64,000 bases of DNA, taken from Sphingobacteriales bacterium (GTDB lineage Bacteria; Bacteroidota; Bacteroidia; Chitinophagales; UBA2359). This document shows, piece after piece, positions 27,017-35,861 of this stretch. Numbering within the stretch: position 1 is the first letter of the stretch; every line of letters begins with the position of its first letter. Position numbers and translations under genes: made by a program. The DNA lies in the NCBI GenBank assembly GCA_016711285.1, contig JADJTG010000014.1, forward strand, positions 248,001-312,000, given 5' to 3'. The notes beneath the pieces were generated by a model. The model saw only the letters and a program-made list of their open reading frames with translations. It did no database searches and was not told the DNA's origin.

Positions 27017-27643
27017 CTACGCCCTGAAATACACCACCTGCTTTTCTTCAAAAAAAGGCTCTCCCGCAAAGAGTTGGCGGAGGGGGTATTGCTGCAAATA
27101 TACCGAAGGCGGCAGGGCGGCAATTTCCGCACTCAGGTCGCCCCCTTTGAGACAAATCCAGCCGTTGGGCGACTGTGGGCAGTGCCGCAAACTGTGTCGG
27201 CTCCACGCATACAGCTGCGCCAAAGGAGCTACGGCGCGGCTCGTTATGCAGTCGTATTGTTGTTTGGGTAATTGCTCCACGCGGGTAGCCACCGCCTGCA
27301 CATTGTCCAATTCCAAAGCCTGCGCCACCGCCCCCGTCACGCGGATTTTTTTGGCAATGGAATCTGCTAAAGTAAAGCGCACCTGCGGAAAATAAATTGC
27401 CAAAGGAATACCCGGAAAGCCGCCGCCCGTGCCGATGTCTAAAACCTGCATACCCGCCGCCAACTGAAATTTTTTCGCTATCGCCAGCGAATGTAAAACG
27501 TGTTTGAGGTACAAATTATCAATATCGTTGCGCGAAATCACGTTTATTTTTTCGTTCCATTCCTTATATAGAGGTAGCAAAGCCTCAAAACGCGCTATCT
27601 GCGCACTGTTGAGTTGCGGAAAGAAGTGTAATATTTTATCCAT
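27017..27643 (-). CDS. rsmG: 16S rRNA (guanine527-N7)-methyltransferase
   Basis: SAM-dependent methyltransferase (formerly GidB) that modifies G527 in the 530 loop of 16S rRNA. The protein has 208 residues starting at the ATG at 27643. A TTG three codons upstream would also be in frame, but ATG gives the normal MDKILHFFP beginning. Motifs: WNEKINVISRND, the SAM-binding LDIGTGGGFPGIPLAI, and SRAVAPLAQLYAW. The start overlaps the end of the upstream glycosyltransferase gene by 8 bp (ATGGATAA), suggesting translational coupling. It is the last gene of the leftward truB-ribF-GT2-rsmG operon. Confidence 0.95.
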   Translation of the reverse strand: MDKILHFFPQLNSAQIARFEALLPLYKEWNEKINVISRNDIDNLYLKHVLHSLAIAKKFQLAAGMQVLDIGTGGGFPGIPLAIYFPQVRFTLADSIAKKIRVTGAVAQALELDNVQAVATRVEQLPKQQYDCITSRAVAPLAQLYAWSRHSLRHCPQSPNGWICLKGGDLSAEIAALPPSVYLQQYPLRQLFAGEPFFEEKQVVYFRA

Positions 27644-28781
27644 AAGCGTCAAGAAAACAAAATTTCACCATTTTTTTGTTTAAAAAATAAAAAGGCGCGA
27701 AAAATATATAATACAGCAGATGCGCCACTTCAAAAAAAGCGAATTGCAGACAAGAAAGCGGCGGAAATTTAAAAACCCGCACGATGCCGTAAAATATTGC
27801 TGCGCTGAAAATTATTTTAAAAAAGACGGCTGCCGCTATCCATTTTTCAATATATGAATTATTTAAAAGTATATAAAATGCTGAAAAATAGAACAAAAAT
27901 TGCGAAAAACTAAAAGCCGCCAAACGTATTTGCTGCGCTGTGGTGTAGTGGGTGGCGGTACTCAGATGTCGCCGTTTTTGCCGTATCCAGCTTGCAAAGT
28001 CGGGTGGGGCAGGGGAGTAGCAAAAACTGTCGGCGGTACTCACGAGTGCTGTATTAGCTCCCTTTGCGCTGCTGCTGATGAGCAAATCATCATCGCCGGA
28101 AACTAATTGCCGATATTTTTGCAGCATAAGTTCCGAAAAAAAACTTTTTCGGTAAGCAATATTGCGTCCTACGCCCATATAGGGCATACCCGCCGCTGCC
28201 CAAGCACCATATTGTACGGCGGTGAGGAGGGTTTCGTAATGCACCCACGCCGTAAGTAGCGATTTTTTGCCGGAATAAGGCGCGAAACCCAGCACTAAAT
28301 TAATATCTTGTTGCTGGAAAGGTTGCACTATTTTTAAAGCCCATTGCGGCGATGCCGGAACACAGTCGGCATCGGTGAGTAAAAGTGCATCATAACTACT
28401 TGCCGCAATTCCCTGTGCAAGTGCATTTTTTTTTCCTTTTAAATGTGTGTTTTCTTCGCTTTGGACAATGTGCAAATGTGGATACTTTTTTGAAAATTCC
28501 TTTAAAATAAAGGCGGTTTCATCTTGCGAGGCATCATCTACTACCAATACCTCCCAGTCGGCGGGATATATTTGCTCTAGTACGAAAGGCAGGTTTTTTT
28601 GTAATAAAGAAGCGGCATTTTTGGCACAAATGACGATAGAAAGCGGCAGCGCAAAATTACTAACGTGCTTATTTTTGTTTTGTTGCGTTTTTAGGCGATA
28701 AAATTGATATGCAAAAAATAGATAATAAGCGATTTGCAGCAACAATGAAAATACAAACACTCCGTACATCAACGCTATCAT
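27636..28781 (-). CDS. Membrane-bound family 2 glycosyltransferase
   Basis: Processive-type GT2 of 381 residues. It has one N-terminal transmembrane helix (residues 5-25), a GT-A catalytic domain (about 45-275) and three to four C-terminal helices. Catalytic signatures are LSIVICAKNAASLL, VLVVDDASQDET, LLTDADCVP (DxD-like), GDDDLLI and a QKRRH variant of the QxxRW motif. It probably transfers a sugar to a lipid or polysaccharide on the cytoplasmic face. The gene sits between ribF (24 bp upstream) and rsmG (8-bp overlap), so it is expressed with housekeeping genes and not in a glycan cluster. Confidence 0.9.
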   Translation of the reverse strand: MIALMYGVFVFSLLLQIAYYLFFAYQFYRLKTQQNKNKHVSNFALPLSIVICAKNAASLLQKNLPFVLEQIYPADWEVLVVDDASQDETAFILKEFSKKYPHLHIVQSEENTHLKGKKNALAQGIAASSYDALLLTDADCVPASPQWALKIVQPFQQQDINLVLGFAPYSGKKSLLTAWVHYETLLTAVQYGAWAAAGMPYMGVGRNIAYRKSFFSELMLQKYRQLVSGDDDLLISSSAKGANTALVSTADSFCYSPAPPDFASWIRQKRRHLSTATHYTTAQQIRLAAFSFSQFLFYFSAFYILLNNSYIEKWIAAAVFFKIIFSAAIFYGIVRVFKFPPLSCLQFAFFEVAHLLYYIFFAPFYFLNKKMVKFCFLDAYG

Positions 28782-28805
28782 TATATAGGTGCGGTGATTT
28801 TTTAT

Positions 28806-29741
28806 TTATGCTCCGAAGAAAAAATCAAGAGCCGCCGCCTTGTCGCGAGATATTTGCTCAGTAAGTGCCGCCAAAGAAGAAAACTTTTGCTCATTGCGCA
28901 AGCGTTTTTTGAAAATAATTTCTATTTTTTCTCCATATATATCGCTATCAAAATCAATGATATGTGCTTCTATTTGTAATGGATTGCCTTCGCCTATACT
29001 GGGGCGTGTTCCAATATTGAGTACTGCGCGGTAGTGTTGCATACGCACTTGTACTTCCACTACATATACGCCATTGGCAGGAATGAGTTTGAGTTCGTCC
29101 TCTACCCACACATTGGCGGTCGGAAAACCAATGCTTCTGCCGAGTTGTTTTCCTTTTACTACAATACCGCGCAGGGCATAATCGTAGCCCAGATAGTCGG
29201 CGGCGGTGCTTACATCTCCCTCTTGCTGCAAAAGGCGGCGTATGTGTGTAGAGCTGACGGTGATATTATCAATGGTTTTTGCCGGAATTTCTTCAACCGT
29301 AAAACCTAAGTTTGTGCTATATTGCTTTAAAAATTCCAGATTGCCTGTGCGGTTTTTTCCAAAGCGGTGGTCGTAGCCGATCACCAAGCGGGCGGGTTTA
29401 AAATTTTTCCACAAAAAATCTTCTATATAGGCTTCGGGGCTTTGCTCGGAAAACTCGCGTGTAAAAGGAATGATGACGAGGTGGTCTAAATGCTGATGGG
29501 AGAGGAGTTCGCATTTTTCTTCCAATGTACTGAGCAGTTTCAAATCTTGTGCGGCACTGACCACGCTGCGCGGGTGCGGGTGAAAAGTGAGCAAAATACT
29601 TTCGCCCTGTGCTTGTTGTGCCTGTAGGCGGATGTGTTGCAGCAGCCGTTGATGCCCGCGATGTACGCCATCAAATGTGCCGATGGTAAGAACGGCATTG
29701 CGAAAAGGAGGTAAATGGGCGAGGCTGCGGTGAATGAGCAT
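28806..29741 (-). CDS. ribF: Bifunctional riboflavin kinase / FAD synthetase
   Basis: Makes FMN from riboflavin and FAD from FMN. The protein has 311 residues, normal length. The N-terminal nucleotidyltransferase domain shows TIGTFDGVHRGHQRLL (HxGH-like), LTFHPHPRSV and VIGYDHRFGKNRTGN. The C-terminal flavokinase domain (about residues 180-305) has GKQLGRSIGFPTANV, NGVYVVEV and NIGTRPSIGEG. Its ATG follows the truB stop directly (TAAATG). The truB-ribF pairing is common across bacteria. Confidence 0.97.
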   Translation of the reverse strand: MLIHRSLAHLPPFRNAVLTIGTFDGVHRGHQRLLQHIRLQAQQAQGESILLTFHPHPRSVVSAAQDLKLLSTLEEKCELLSHQHLDHLVIIPFTREFSEQSPEAYIEDFLWKNFKPARLVIGYDHRFGKNRTGNLEFLKQYSTNLGFTVEEIPAKTIDNITVSSTHIRRLLQQEGDVSTAADYLGYDYALRGIVVKGKQLGRSIGFPTANVWVEDELKLIPANGVYVVEVQVRMQHYRAVLNIGTRPSIGEGNPLQIEAHIIDFDSDIYGEKIEIIFKKRLRNEQKFSSLAALTEQISRDKAAALDFFFGA

Positions 29742-30479
29742 TTAAGAAGTTGGTAGCTGTTGTTTGAATTGCTGCAAAATTGCAACGAGTTCCTGTAATT
29801 GCCAAGCATCGGCGAGGTTGAAATTGCCGGAGCGAGTGCGCACCAAGCGGCTCAGATAGGCTCCGCTGTGGAGAGCGATACCGAAATCGTGGGCGAGGCT
29901 GCGGATATAAGTGCCTTTGGAGCAGCGCACACAGAAATCTACCTCGGGTAATTTTTTGCTGTTGGTGATGTTAAAATCTTGTATGAATACTTTGCGGGGG
30001 CTGCGCTCAATATCTTTTCCTTTGCGGGCAATTTCGTAGAGTTTTGTGCCGCCGACTTTAATGGCGGAGTACAAAGGAGGTAATTGATTTTGCTCGCCGA
30101 TAAATTGTAAGGTGGTGCGCTGCAATATATCTTCAGAAAGATCTTCGTAAGGAAAAGTAGCATCAATGGCGGTTTCGGTGTCGTAAGAGGGAGTTGTAGC
30201 ACCCAAACAAAAAGAGCCTTCATATTCCTTATCTTCGGCTTGCAGCAAATCTATTTGTTTGGTGAGTTTTCCGGTACATATCAGCAAAAGTCCGGTGGCT
30301 TTGGGGTCAAGTGTGCCGGCGTGTCCTACTTTTATGTTGCGCTGCGGCATTTGATAGCGTATTTTATTTACCACATCAAAAGAAGTCCAGTCCAAAGGCT
30401 TATCTACCAACAGCAATACGCCGGCGGCAAAATCAGGTATTTCGGAAATATTATCTTTTTTGTCAAAAATTGGAAACAT
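29742..30479 (-). CDS. truB: tRNA pseudouridine(55) synthase
   Basis: Converts U55 to pseudouridine in the T-loop of most tRNAs. The protein has 245 residues, a short Bacteroidota version with little PUA domain. The catalytic motif GHAGTLDPKATGLLLICTG contains the nucleophilic Asp. KVGHAG, KEYEGSFCLG, PLYSAIKVGGTKLYEIARKG and CSKGTYIRSLAHDFG are also family positions. It is the first gene of the operon that continues with ribF, a GT2 and rsmG. Confidence 0.97.
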   Translation of the reverse strand: MFPIFDKKDNISEIPDFAAGVLLLVDKPLDWTSFDVVNKIRYQMPQRNIKVGHAGTLDPKATGLLLICTGKLTKQIDLLQAEDKEYEGSFCLGATTPSYDTETAIDATFPYEDLSEDILQRTTLQFIGEQNQLPPLYSAIKVGGTKLYEIARKGKDIERSPRKVFIQDFNITNSKKLPEVDFCVRCSKGTYIRSLAHDFGIALHSGAYLSRLVRTRSGNFNLADAWQLQELVAILQQFKQQLPTS

Positions 30480-30577
30480 AGCTGCAAAAATACGTCAAAA
30501 ATGACGAAGCAATTATTTTATAATAAGCAATAGAAATATCTTTTATAAAGAATAAATCTTACTTCATACTTTATACT

Positions 30578-31645
30578 TTACCCAAACAACCATTTCACAG
30601 CTTTGGGAAATTCTTTGCCCCAGCGGGCTTCATTATGCAAGCCTCTTTGATTAATTTCCAGTCGGATATTTAACTTAGCAGTATCAACGCGTTTTTTTTC
30701 AAGTGTTACTTTCAAGTGTTTAAGTTGTTCTACCATTGTATTACTTTCTTTCACTCCGCCGTAAAGGTATATTTTACTGGGTAATTTTTCGTCGTAATGC
30801 ATCGCTTCAAGTTCCATTTTGGAAGCCAGCCACAGCGAAGGGGAAAAAATCATCAACTTACTGAACACATCGGGATACAACAAACCGGCATAGATAGAAA
30901 TAAGCCCGCCCAAAGAACTGCCGCCCACACCGGTATTGAGGCGGTCGGGCAGGGTGCGGTAGCGTTTGTCAATATAGGGTTTGAGGGTATTGGTAAGAAA
31001 ATTTACATATTTTTTGCCTTCGCCCATTCCCCAGCGTTCTGTATTGAAAGGTACATACTCGCGGATACGGTCTTTGCCGCCGTGATCAATGGCAACCACA
31101 ATCAGGTCACCGTAGCCTTTTTCGGCGAGCAGTGCCAGTTGCTGATCCACTTTCCAGCAGCCGTAGGGCGCGTTGGGGTCAATGAGGTTTTGACCATCTT
31201 GTAAATACAGTACCGGATAGTTGCGTTTGCTTTTGTAGTAGCCGTGTGGCAATAATACACCAATACTGCGTTTGCGGCGCAATTCTGGAATATCAAAATC
31301 ATCGCTGATGACCTCCACAATCGGCAACAAATCCACTTTGTAGTCGTACTTGCTGCCGCGCCAGCGCGGTACAAAATCCTGCACAACGGGGAGGTGTTTG
31401 TTTAAAGTGCGGTTGTGCGGGGTATGTCCGTTTTCTGCCAATTCTTCATCTTCCCAAGAGCCTTTGGTGTATTTATATTCAAGGGGGAATTTGGGAACTT
31501 GGCTTTCTTCAAAAATAAAAGCATAACGACCTTTGGCAATTTGTTTCATGCGAAAACGCTCGTCCCGTGTATGCCAATGGTTGAAATCTCCGGTTAAATA
31601 TACCGGACGTTCATCATCTTTTTGTGTAAATAATTCTACAACCAA
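30578..31645 (-). CDS. Esterase (PF00756-type alpha/beta hydrolase) with N-terminal CBM48-like domain
   Basis: About 355 residues. The N-terminal 100 residues look like an E-set/isoamylase N-terminal domain (VYLTGDFNHWHT, YAFIFEESQ, EYKYTKGSW). Positions of about 110-350 form a putative-esterase alpha/beta hydrolase: YPVLYLQDGQNLID, the nucleophile elbow GGSSLGG, FSPSLW and a C-terminal His in GLHNEARW. This architecture resembles bacterial enterochelin-esterase-like and feruloyl-esterase-like enzymes. No signal peptide is seen. No ATG is available upstream of residue 33, so the TTG at 31645 is taken as the start with low certainty. The substrate is unknown. Confidence 0.82.
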   Translation of the reverse strand: MVVELFTQKDDERPVYLTGDFNHWHTRDERFRMKQIAKGRYAFIFEESQVPKFPLEYKYTKGSWEDEELAENGHTPHNRTLNKHLPVVQDFVPRWRGSKYDYKVDLLPIVEVISDDFDIPELRRKRSIGVLLPHGYYKSKRNYPVLYLQDGQNLIDPNAPYGCWKVDQQLALLAEKGYGDLIVVAIDHGGKDRIREYVPFNTERWGMGEGKKYVNFLTNTLKPYIDKRYRTLPDRLNTGVGGSSLGGLISIYAGLLYPDVFSKLMIFSPSLWLASKMELEAMHYDEKLPSKIYLYGGVKESNTMVEQLKHLKVTLEKKRVDTAKLNIRLEINQRGLHNEARWGKEFPKAVKWLFG

Positions 31646-31855
31646 AATAAAATTTTTTGAAAGGCAGATTAAATAATAAATTCACTACAAATTTATGTGC
31701 GACAAATGAGATGTACAAGCATTTTTATATTTTGCACACAACACTGACAGCTGTTTTTAAGAAAATGTAGCAATTTTGTTGCCAAGCTATACTGAATTTA
31801 TTTATTCATTAACAAAAGTATCTTGTATTTTTGCGTTTTCAATCCAGATAACTCG

Positions 31856-33249
31856 ATGCTACTCTACCGATATACCGATAAGACAATATTTTTTATTTTG
31901 ATATGGATATTTAATATTTTTTGTCAAAATGCTCCTATTGCCGTTCCTTCCAATAATAGTCCTTATTGTGAAGGTGATGAAATTCAGTTGATAGGGGCAG
32001 CAAATTTTAGCGGCACTATCACGGATTGGTTATGGACAGGTCCCAACGGGTTTACTTCTGCCGAACAAAATCCGATTGTCAGCGAAGCGGGTACTTATAT
32101 CTTAACAGTGAGTGCCGATACTTGTGTGTCAGCCCCCGACAGCACCGAAGTTATTGTTTTTTCCAAGCTGGCAACACCGCTTTTGGGTTGTGGGTTTTCG
32201 GGGTTCAACAGCATTACTTTTGAGTGCGCGGATATTGCCAATGCGATGTATTACGAGGTCAGTTATTCGGTCAATGGAAATCCTTAGCAAAATACACAAA
32301 GCAAGGAAAGTGAATATACTCTGTTTGGTGTAAGCAGCGGTGATCAGGTGGCTTTGCAAATACAAGCGGTTGCCTTGGATTGGTGTTCAAGCAGTATGTC
32401 GGCGAGTATGTGTATTGTGCAGCAATGTACGCCTGTGGCAGTAAATATAGATGCAATAGCCGAAGTATATTGTATAGATGCACTTACTGATGAAATTGTA
32501 TTAGACGCTTTTCCTAACGGTGGAGTTTTTTTGGTGAATGGGGATACCAGCAGCAATATTTTGCACATCGGCGACTACGGTGCAGGCGAAATATTGGAAA
32601 TCGTTTATCAATACGAATCGGGCTTGTGTTATTATTACGATACTGTTTTTACGAGCATTGATCAGGTGCAGGTGCAAGCGCAGCCGCTTACTGCCACTAT
32701 TGAGCAAGGCGACAGCATTACACTCATCGGTACGGCGAGCAGTGCTGTCGGAACTACTTTTTTTTCTACTTGGATACAAAGTATCAGCACCGATAATACA
32801 CCTGTGTGGCAACAAACTATCCGTCCGCAAGCGGATACTACAGTTACCTTTGCGGTTGGCAACGAATGGGGTTGCAGCGACAACGTGGTGTTTAATATTG
32901 AGGTGAATATACCCGTGCCACCACCGCCTCCGCCTCCTCCTCCGCCCCCACCACCTCCTCCTCCGTACTCACGCCCTATTTGCATTTTCCGAACGCTTTT
33001 ACACCCAACAACGACCATCTCAACGATGTGTTTCAGGGATTTTCGCACCGCCTCACCGCTTTTCATGTTTTTATATTTGACCGTTGGGGCACGCAGGTTG
33101 CCGAAAGCAGCGATGCTGCTGCTATTTGGGACGGCACTTACAGCAATGGAACTATTGCGGCAGCAGGTGTATATGTGTATTATGCCACTGCCCAGTTTGA
33201 TGATGGTACGGCACAAACCTACGAAGGCAATATCACTTTAATAAGATAA
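31856..33249 (+). pseudogene. Disrupted surface protein with polyproline tract and gliding-motility-type C-terminal domain
   Basis: Start at the ATG at 31856 (hydrophobic signal FFILIWIFNIFCQ). An Ig/PKD-like segment follows (CEGDEIQLIGAANFSGTI, WTGPNGFTSAEQNP). The frame is cut by TAG at 32285-32287, in the context NGNP-stop-QNTQSKES. It then continues in the same frame to a run of 16 proline codons (32918-32965), after which the reading is wrong. The adjacent frame gives the true C-terminus: LHFPNAFTPNNDHLNDVF, FDRWGTQV, WDGTYSNG, AGVYVYYATA and GNITLIR, a CHU_C-type T9SS domain ending at 33249. One substitution (TAG from TGG would give Trp) and one missing base in the proline tract would restore about 463 codons. 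Confidence 0.8.
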
Positions 33250-33259
33250 ATTCAAGCGT

Positions 33260-33358
33260 ATGGATTGGGATATTACCGCCTTGTATTTGTTCGTGTTGTA
33301 TTATATAATATTCTTGTTCATTATTTATCGTTTGCCATTTTTTAGACACACAAATTAA
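33260..33358 (+). other. Short ORF, probable displaced 5' end of the next membrane-protein gene
   Basis: The ATG at 33260 opens 32 codons (MDWDITALYLFVLYYIIFL and so on, one hydrophobic helix, then RLPFFRHTN) and stops at 33356-33358. The following frame continues without an ATG into another membrane protein. The composition and spacing suggest it is the first transmembrane helix of that protein, separated by a frameshift near 33347-33356. It could also be an independent tiny membrane peptide. Confidence 0.5.
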
Positions 33359-33368
33359 TTTTGTTGTA

Positions 33369-34580
33369 TTGGCAGCATTTTTTACGCTAAAAGTATTTTG
33401 CGCCTTATTATATGGCTATTTCCATGCACAATACTATGGAGGAGGAGATACTTGGGAATTTTTGAAAAATGCCAATACCATTTTTGAAACTTTGCACGAT
33501 GGAAACTGGCGGCTTTTTTTTCGGATGTGGTTAGGAGCTAATGGCGTTGTTACGCAAGATACAGAAATACTTAATCTGATAGACCGTATTGGCGTATGGC
33601 GCGACAGTTCCAATTATTTTATGCTGCGCTTAAATATTGCATATCGTTTGTTGTCGGGCGGCTACTATGAAGTACACGCACTATTTGCCGCTTTTGTATC
33701 ATTTTTGGGAGTAATCTATTGGTGGCATCTTCTCAAAGAATACCTTGAAATTGATGAATACAAACGTTATATATGGATTGTTTTGGGTATTGCCTGCGTA
33801 CCTTCTGTAATATTCTGGACAAGTGGTCTGCACAAAGACGGTGTTTGTTTTTTGCTGCTGTCGGCAATGAATTTTTATGCTTTGCAGTATTTGAAAAAAC
33901 GTATTTTGTGGACTTGGCTCTTGTTTTTTTTATTTGCAGCATTGTTGTATGTGTTGCGCGTATATTTGTTAGTGGCATGGCTTTTAGCATTTTCACCTTG
34001 TGTCCTTGCTCGCTTTTGTTTTTTTGCTTCATATCAAAAGCAAAGCAAGTGGATAATGGTATTGCTGCCCGTATTAATTTGGTTTTTGTTGCCTTATTTG
34101 CCTTTCAGCGATATTATTCTGCAAAAAATTATAAATACACAAGCGATTTTTGTAGAGGCTTATGCGGGGCATACTGATATTTATTTGTTGCGCCTCAGCA
34201 GCGACTATCATAATTGGTGGGCGGTGAACATAAATGCTTTGTATAATGTATGGCTGTTGCCATTTTTTCAATCTCGCTGGAGTGTTTTTATGATATTTAC
34301 ACAGTTGGAAAATGTCGTTTTATTTATCGCTGTTTTGTATTGTTTTTATAAAAGCTCCTCTCACTGGACAATCTTTCGTGCATTCTTATTGCTCTTTGCG
34401 CTGCTTTCATTTTGTATTATTGGTATGATGGTGGACAATGTAGGTGCTTTGATACGTTACCGCTCGACTTCTCTGTTTTTTTTACTGTTTGCTGCTTTTT
34501 ATCAAAGTAAAAACTGCTGTGATGACGTAAAAAAGCCGTATAAATTGGATAAAACTTCTAATTTTGAGGCGAAGATATAA
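33369..34580 (+). CDS. Polytopic membrane protein of unknown function
   Basis: The open frame has no ATG near its beginning; the first candidate is the TTG at 33369. With the short ORF at 33260 restored, the protein would be about 440 residues. There are about ten hydrophobic helices. A loop near the N-terminus reads YFHAQYYGGGDTWEFLKNAN, and a later one reads SGLHKDGVCFLLLSAMNFYALQYLKK. The arrangement of a long extracytoplasmic first loop followed by many helices is like membrane glycosyltransferase or polymerase-type proteins of Bacteroidota, but I see no catalytic motif to name. It ends 8 bp before lepB, so the two are probably co-transcribed. Confidence 0.7.
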   Translation: MAAFFTLKVFCALLYGYFHAQYYGGGDTWEFLKNANTIFETLHDGNWRLFFRMWLGANGVVTQDTEILNLIDRIGVWRDSSNYFMLRLNIAYRLLSGGYYEVHALFAAFVSFLGVIYWWHLLKEYLEIDEYKRYIWIVLGIACVPSVIFWTSGLHKDGVCFLLLSAMNFYALQYLKKRILWTWLLFFLFAALLYVLRVYLLVAWLLAFSPCVLARFCFFASYQKQSKWIMVLLPVLIWFLLPYLPFSDIILQKIINTQAIFVEAYAGHTDIYLLRLSSDYHNWWAVNINALYNVWLLPFFQSRWSVFMIFTQLENVVLFIAVLYCFYKSSSHWTIFRAFLLLFALLSFCIIGMMVDNVGALIRYRSTSLFFLLFAAFYQSKNCCDDVKKPYKLDKTSNFEAKI

Positions 34581-34588
34581 ATTTCTGT

Positions 34589-35668
34589 ATGTCGCCAACA
34601 TTTTATAAAAACGCTCGTGAATGGTTGTATGCTGTTATAATTGCATTGGTAGTGTCCGTATTCAGCAAAGTATTTGTGTTTGAAGTGTATTGGATACCTT
34701 CTTCATCTATGAGTAAAACTCTACAGGCAAATGATTATGTATTGGTAAATAAATTAATATATGGTGCGCGTTTCCCCTTTACACCTTTGGCTTCACCTTT
34801 TCATCAGCATCATTTTGCCGGAGGCGGAAAATCCTATTTGTCGTGGTTGCAACTTCCTTATTGGCGTTTGCCGGCGTGGAGTTCGGTTCAGCGCAATGAT
34901 GTGGTGGTATTTAATTATCCGAAAGACCACGAAAACCCGATTGATTGCCGCGAAACTTTTGTGAAACGCTGTGTGGCTTTGCCCGCCGATACATTGGAAA
35001 TTGTGGGTACACATTTGTGGATAAACGGCGAAGAACAGCCTTTGCCGCCTTTCGGACAATTTGAGTATTTGATGCAGACGCACCGCAGTTTTCCGCCGCA
35101 GCATTGGGAAGGTTTAGCTAAAGGCGGCGTACTTGAAGGCGGCAGAAAAGTGGGATTACCCAATTTCTATCAGTTTTCTTTAGAGCCGCAACAAGCCGAT
35201 TCGCTGCAAAAAAGCGAAGGGGTATTGTGGATAAAAAAATCCATACGCGATAAAGGAGTATCAACAGAAGATGTATATCCGCAGGATACACGCTATTTTT
35301 CGTGGAACAGTGATTATTACGGACCACTTATTGTTCCAAAAAAAGGACTGAGCATCGCACTTACACCATTGAACGCCATCTATTATCGCACTTGTATTAC
35401 ACAACACGAAGGCAATACTTTAAAAATAGAAGGAGAGCAGGTATATGTGAATGATGCACCGGCACAACATTATACTTTCCGTTATAATTATTATTTTGTA
35501 ATGGGTGATAATCGCCACAATTCTATTGATTCGCGCTTTTGGGGCTTTGTACCCGAAACGCACCTTATCGGCAAAGCCACTCATATTGTGCAGTCCTTGA
35601 GGCAGGGCAAGACTTTTTACCAGTCGCAGGCTATACGGTGGAATAGGGTAGGGCAGCGCATACAATAA
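34589..35668 (+). CDS. lepB: Signal peptidase I
   Basis: Membrane serine/lysine protease that removes signal peptides from exported proteins. The protein has 359 residues, and the N-terminal helix (LYAVIIALVVSVFSKVFVF) anchors it. The catalytic Ser lies in WIPSSSMSKTLQANDYV (near residue 38-39). The general-base Lys lies in ETFVKRCVALPADTLEI. The C-terminal box D/E is MGDNRHNSIDSRFWGFVPETHLIG. An insertion of about 120 residues between the Lys segment and the C-terminal box is typical of Bacteroidota LepB. The gene follows a membrane-protein gene by 8 bp and ends before a strong terminator. Confidence 0.95.
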   Translation: MSPTFYKNAREWLYAVIIALVVSVFSKVFVFEVYWIPSSSMSKTLQANDYVLVNKLIYGARFPFTPLASPFHQHHFAGGGKSYLSWLQLPYWRLPAWSSVQRNDVVVFNYPKDHENPIDCRETFVKRCVALPADTLEIVGTHLWINGEEQPLPPFGQFEYLMQTHRSFPPQHWEGLAKGGVLEGGRKVGLPNFYQFSLEPQQADSLQKSEGVLWIKKSIRDKGVSTEDVYPQDTRYFSWNSDYYGPLIVPKKGLSIALTPLNAIYYRTCITQHEGNTLKIEGEQVYVNDAPAQHYTFRYNYYFVMGDNRHNSIDSRFWGFVPETHLIGKATHIVQSLRQGKTFYQSQAIRWNRVGQRIQ

Positions 35669-35674
35669 TAAAAT

Positions 35675-35720
35675 AAAAAAAGGATTTTAAACCTTTTTAC
35701 CGATTCAAAATCCTTTTTTT
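35675..35720. terminator. Terminator after lepB
   Basis: A 14-bp stem (35675-35688 with 35707-35720; core AGGATTTT) has an 18-nt loop and A7/T7 ends. It may serve both lepB and the convergent tRNA transcript. Confidence 0.8.
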
Positions 35721-35736
35721 GAGCAAAACAATAAAG

Positions 35737-35810
<74 letters not shown>

Positions 35811-35861
35811 TCGTTTGCGTGTGCAAAACTAAAATCCTTTTTTCAAAAACAAAACTTTTAT

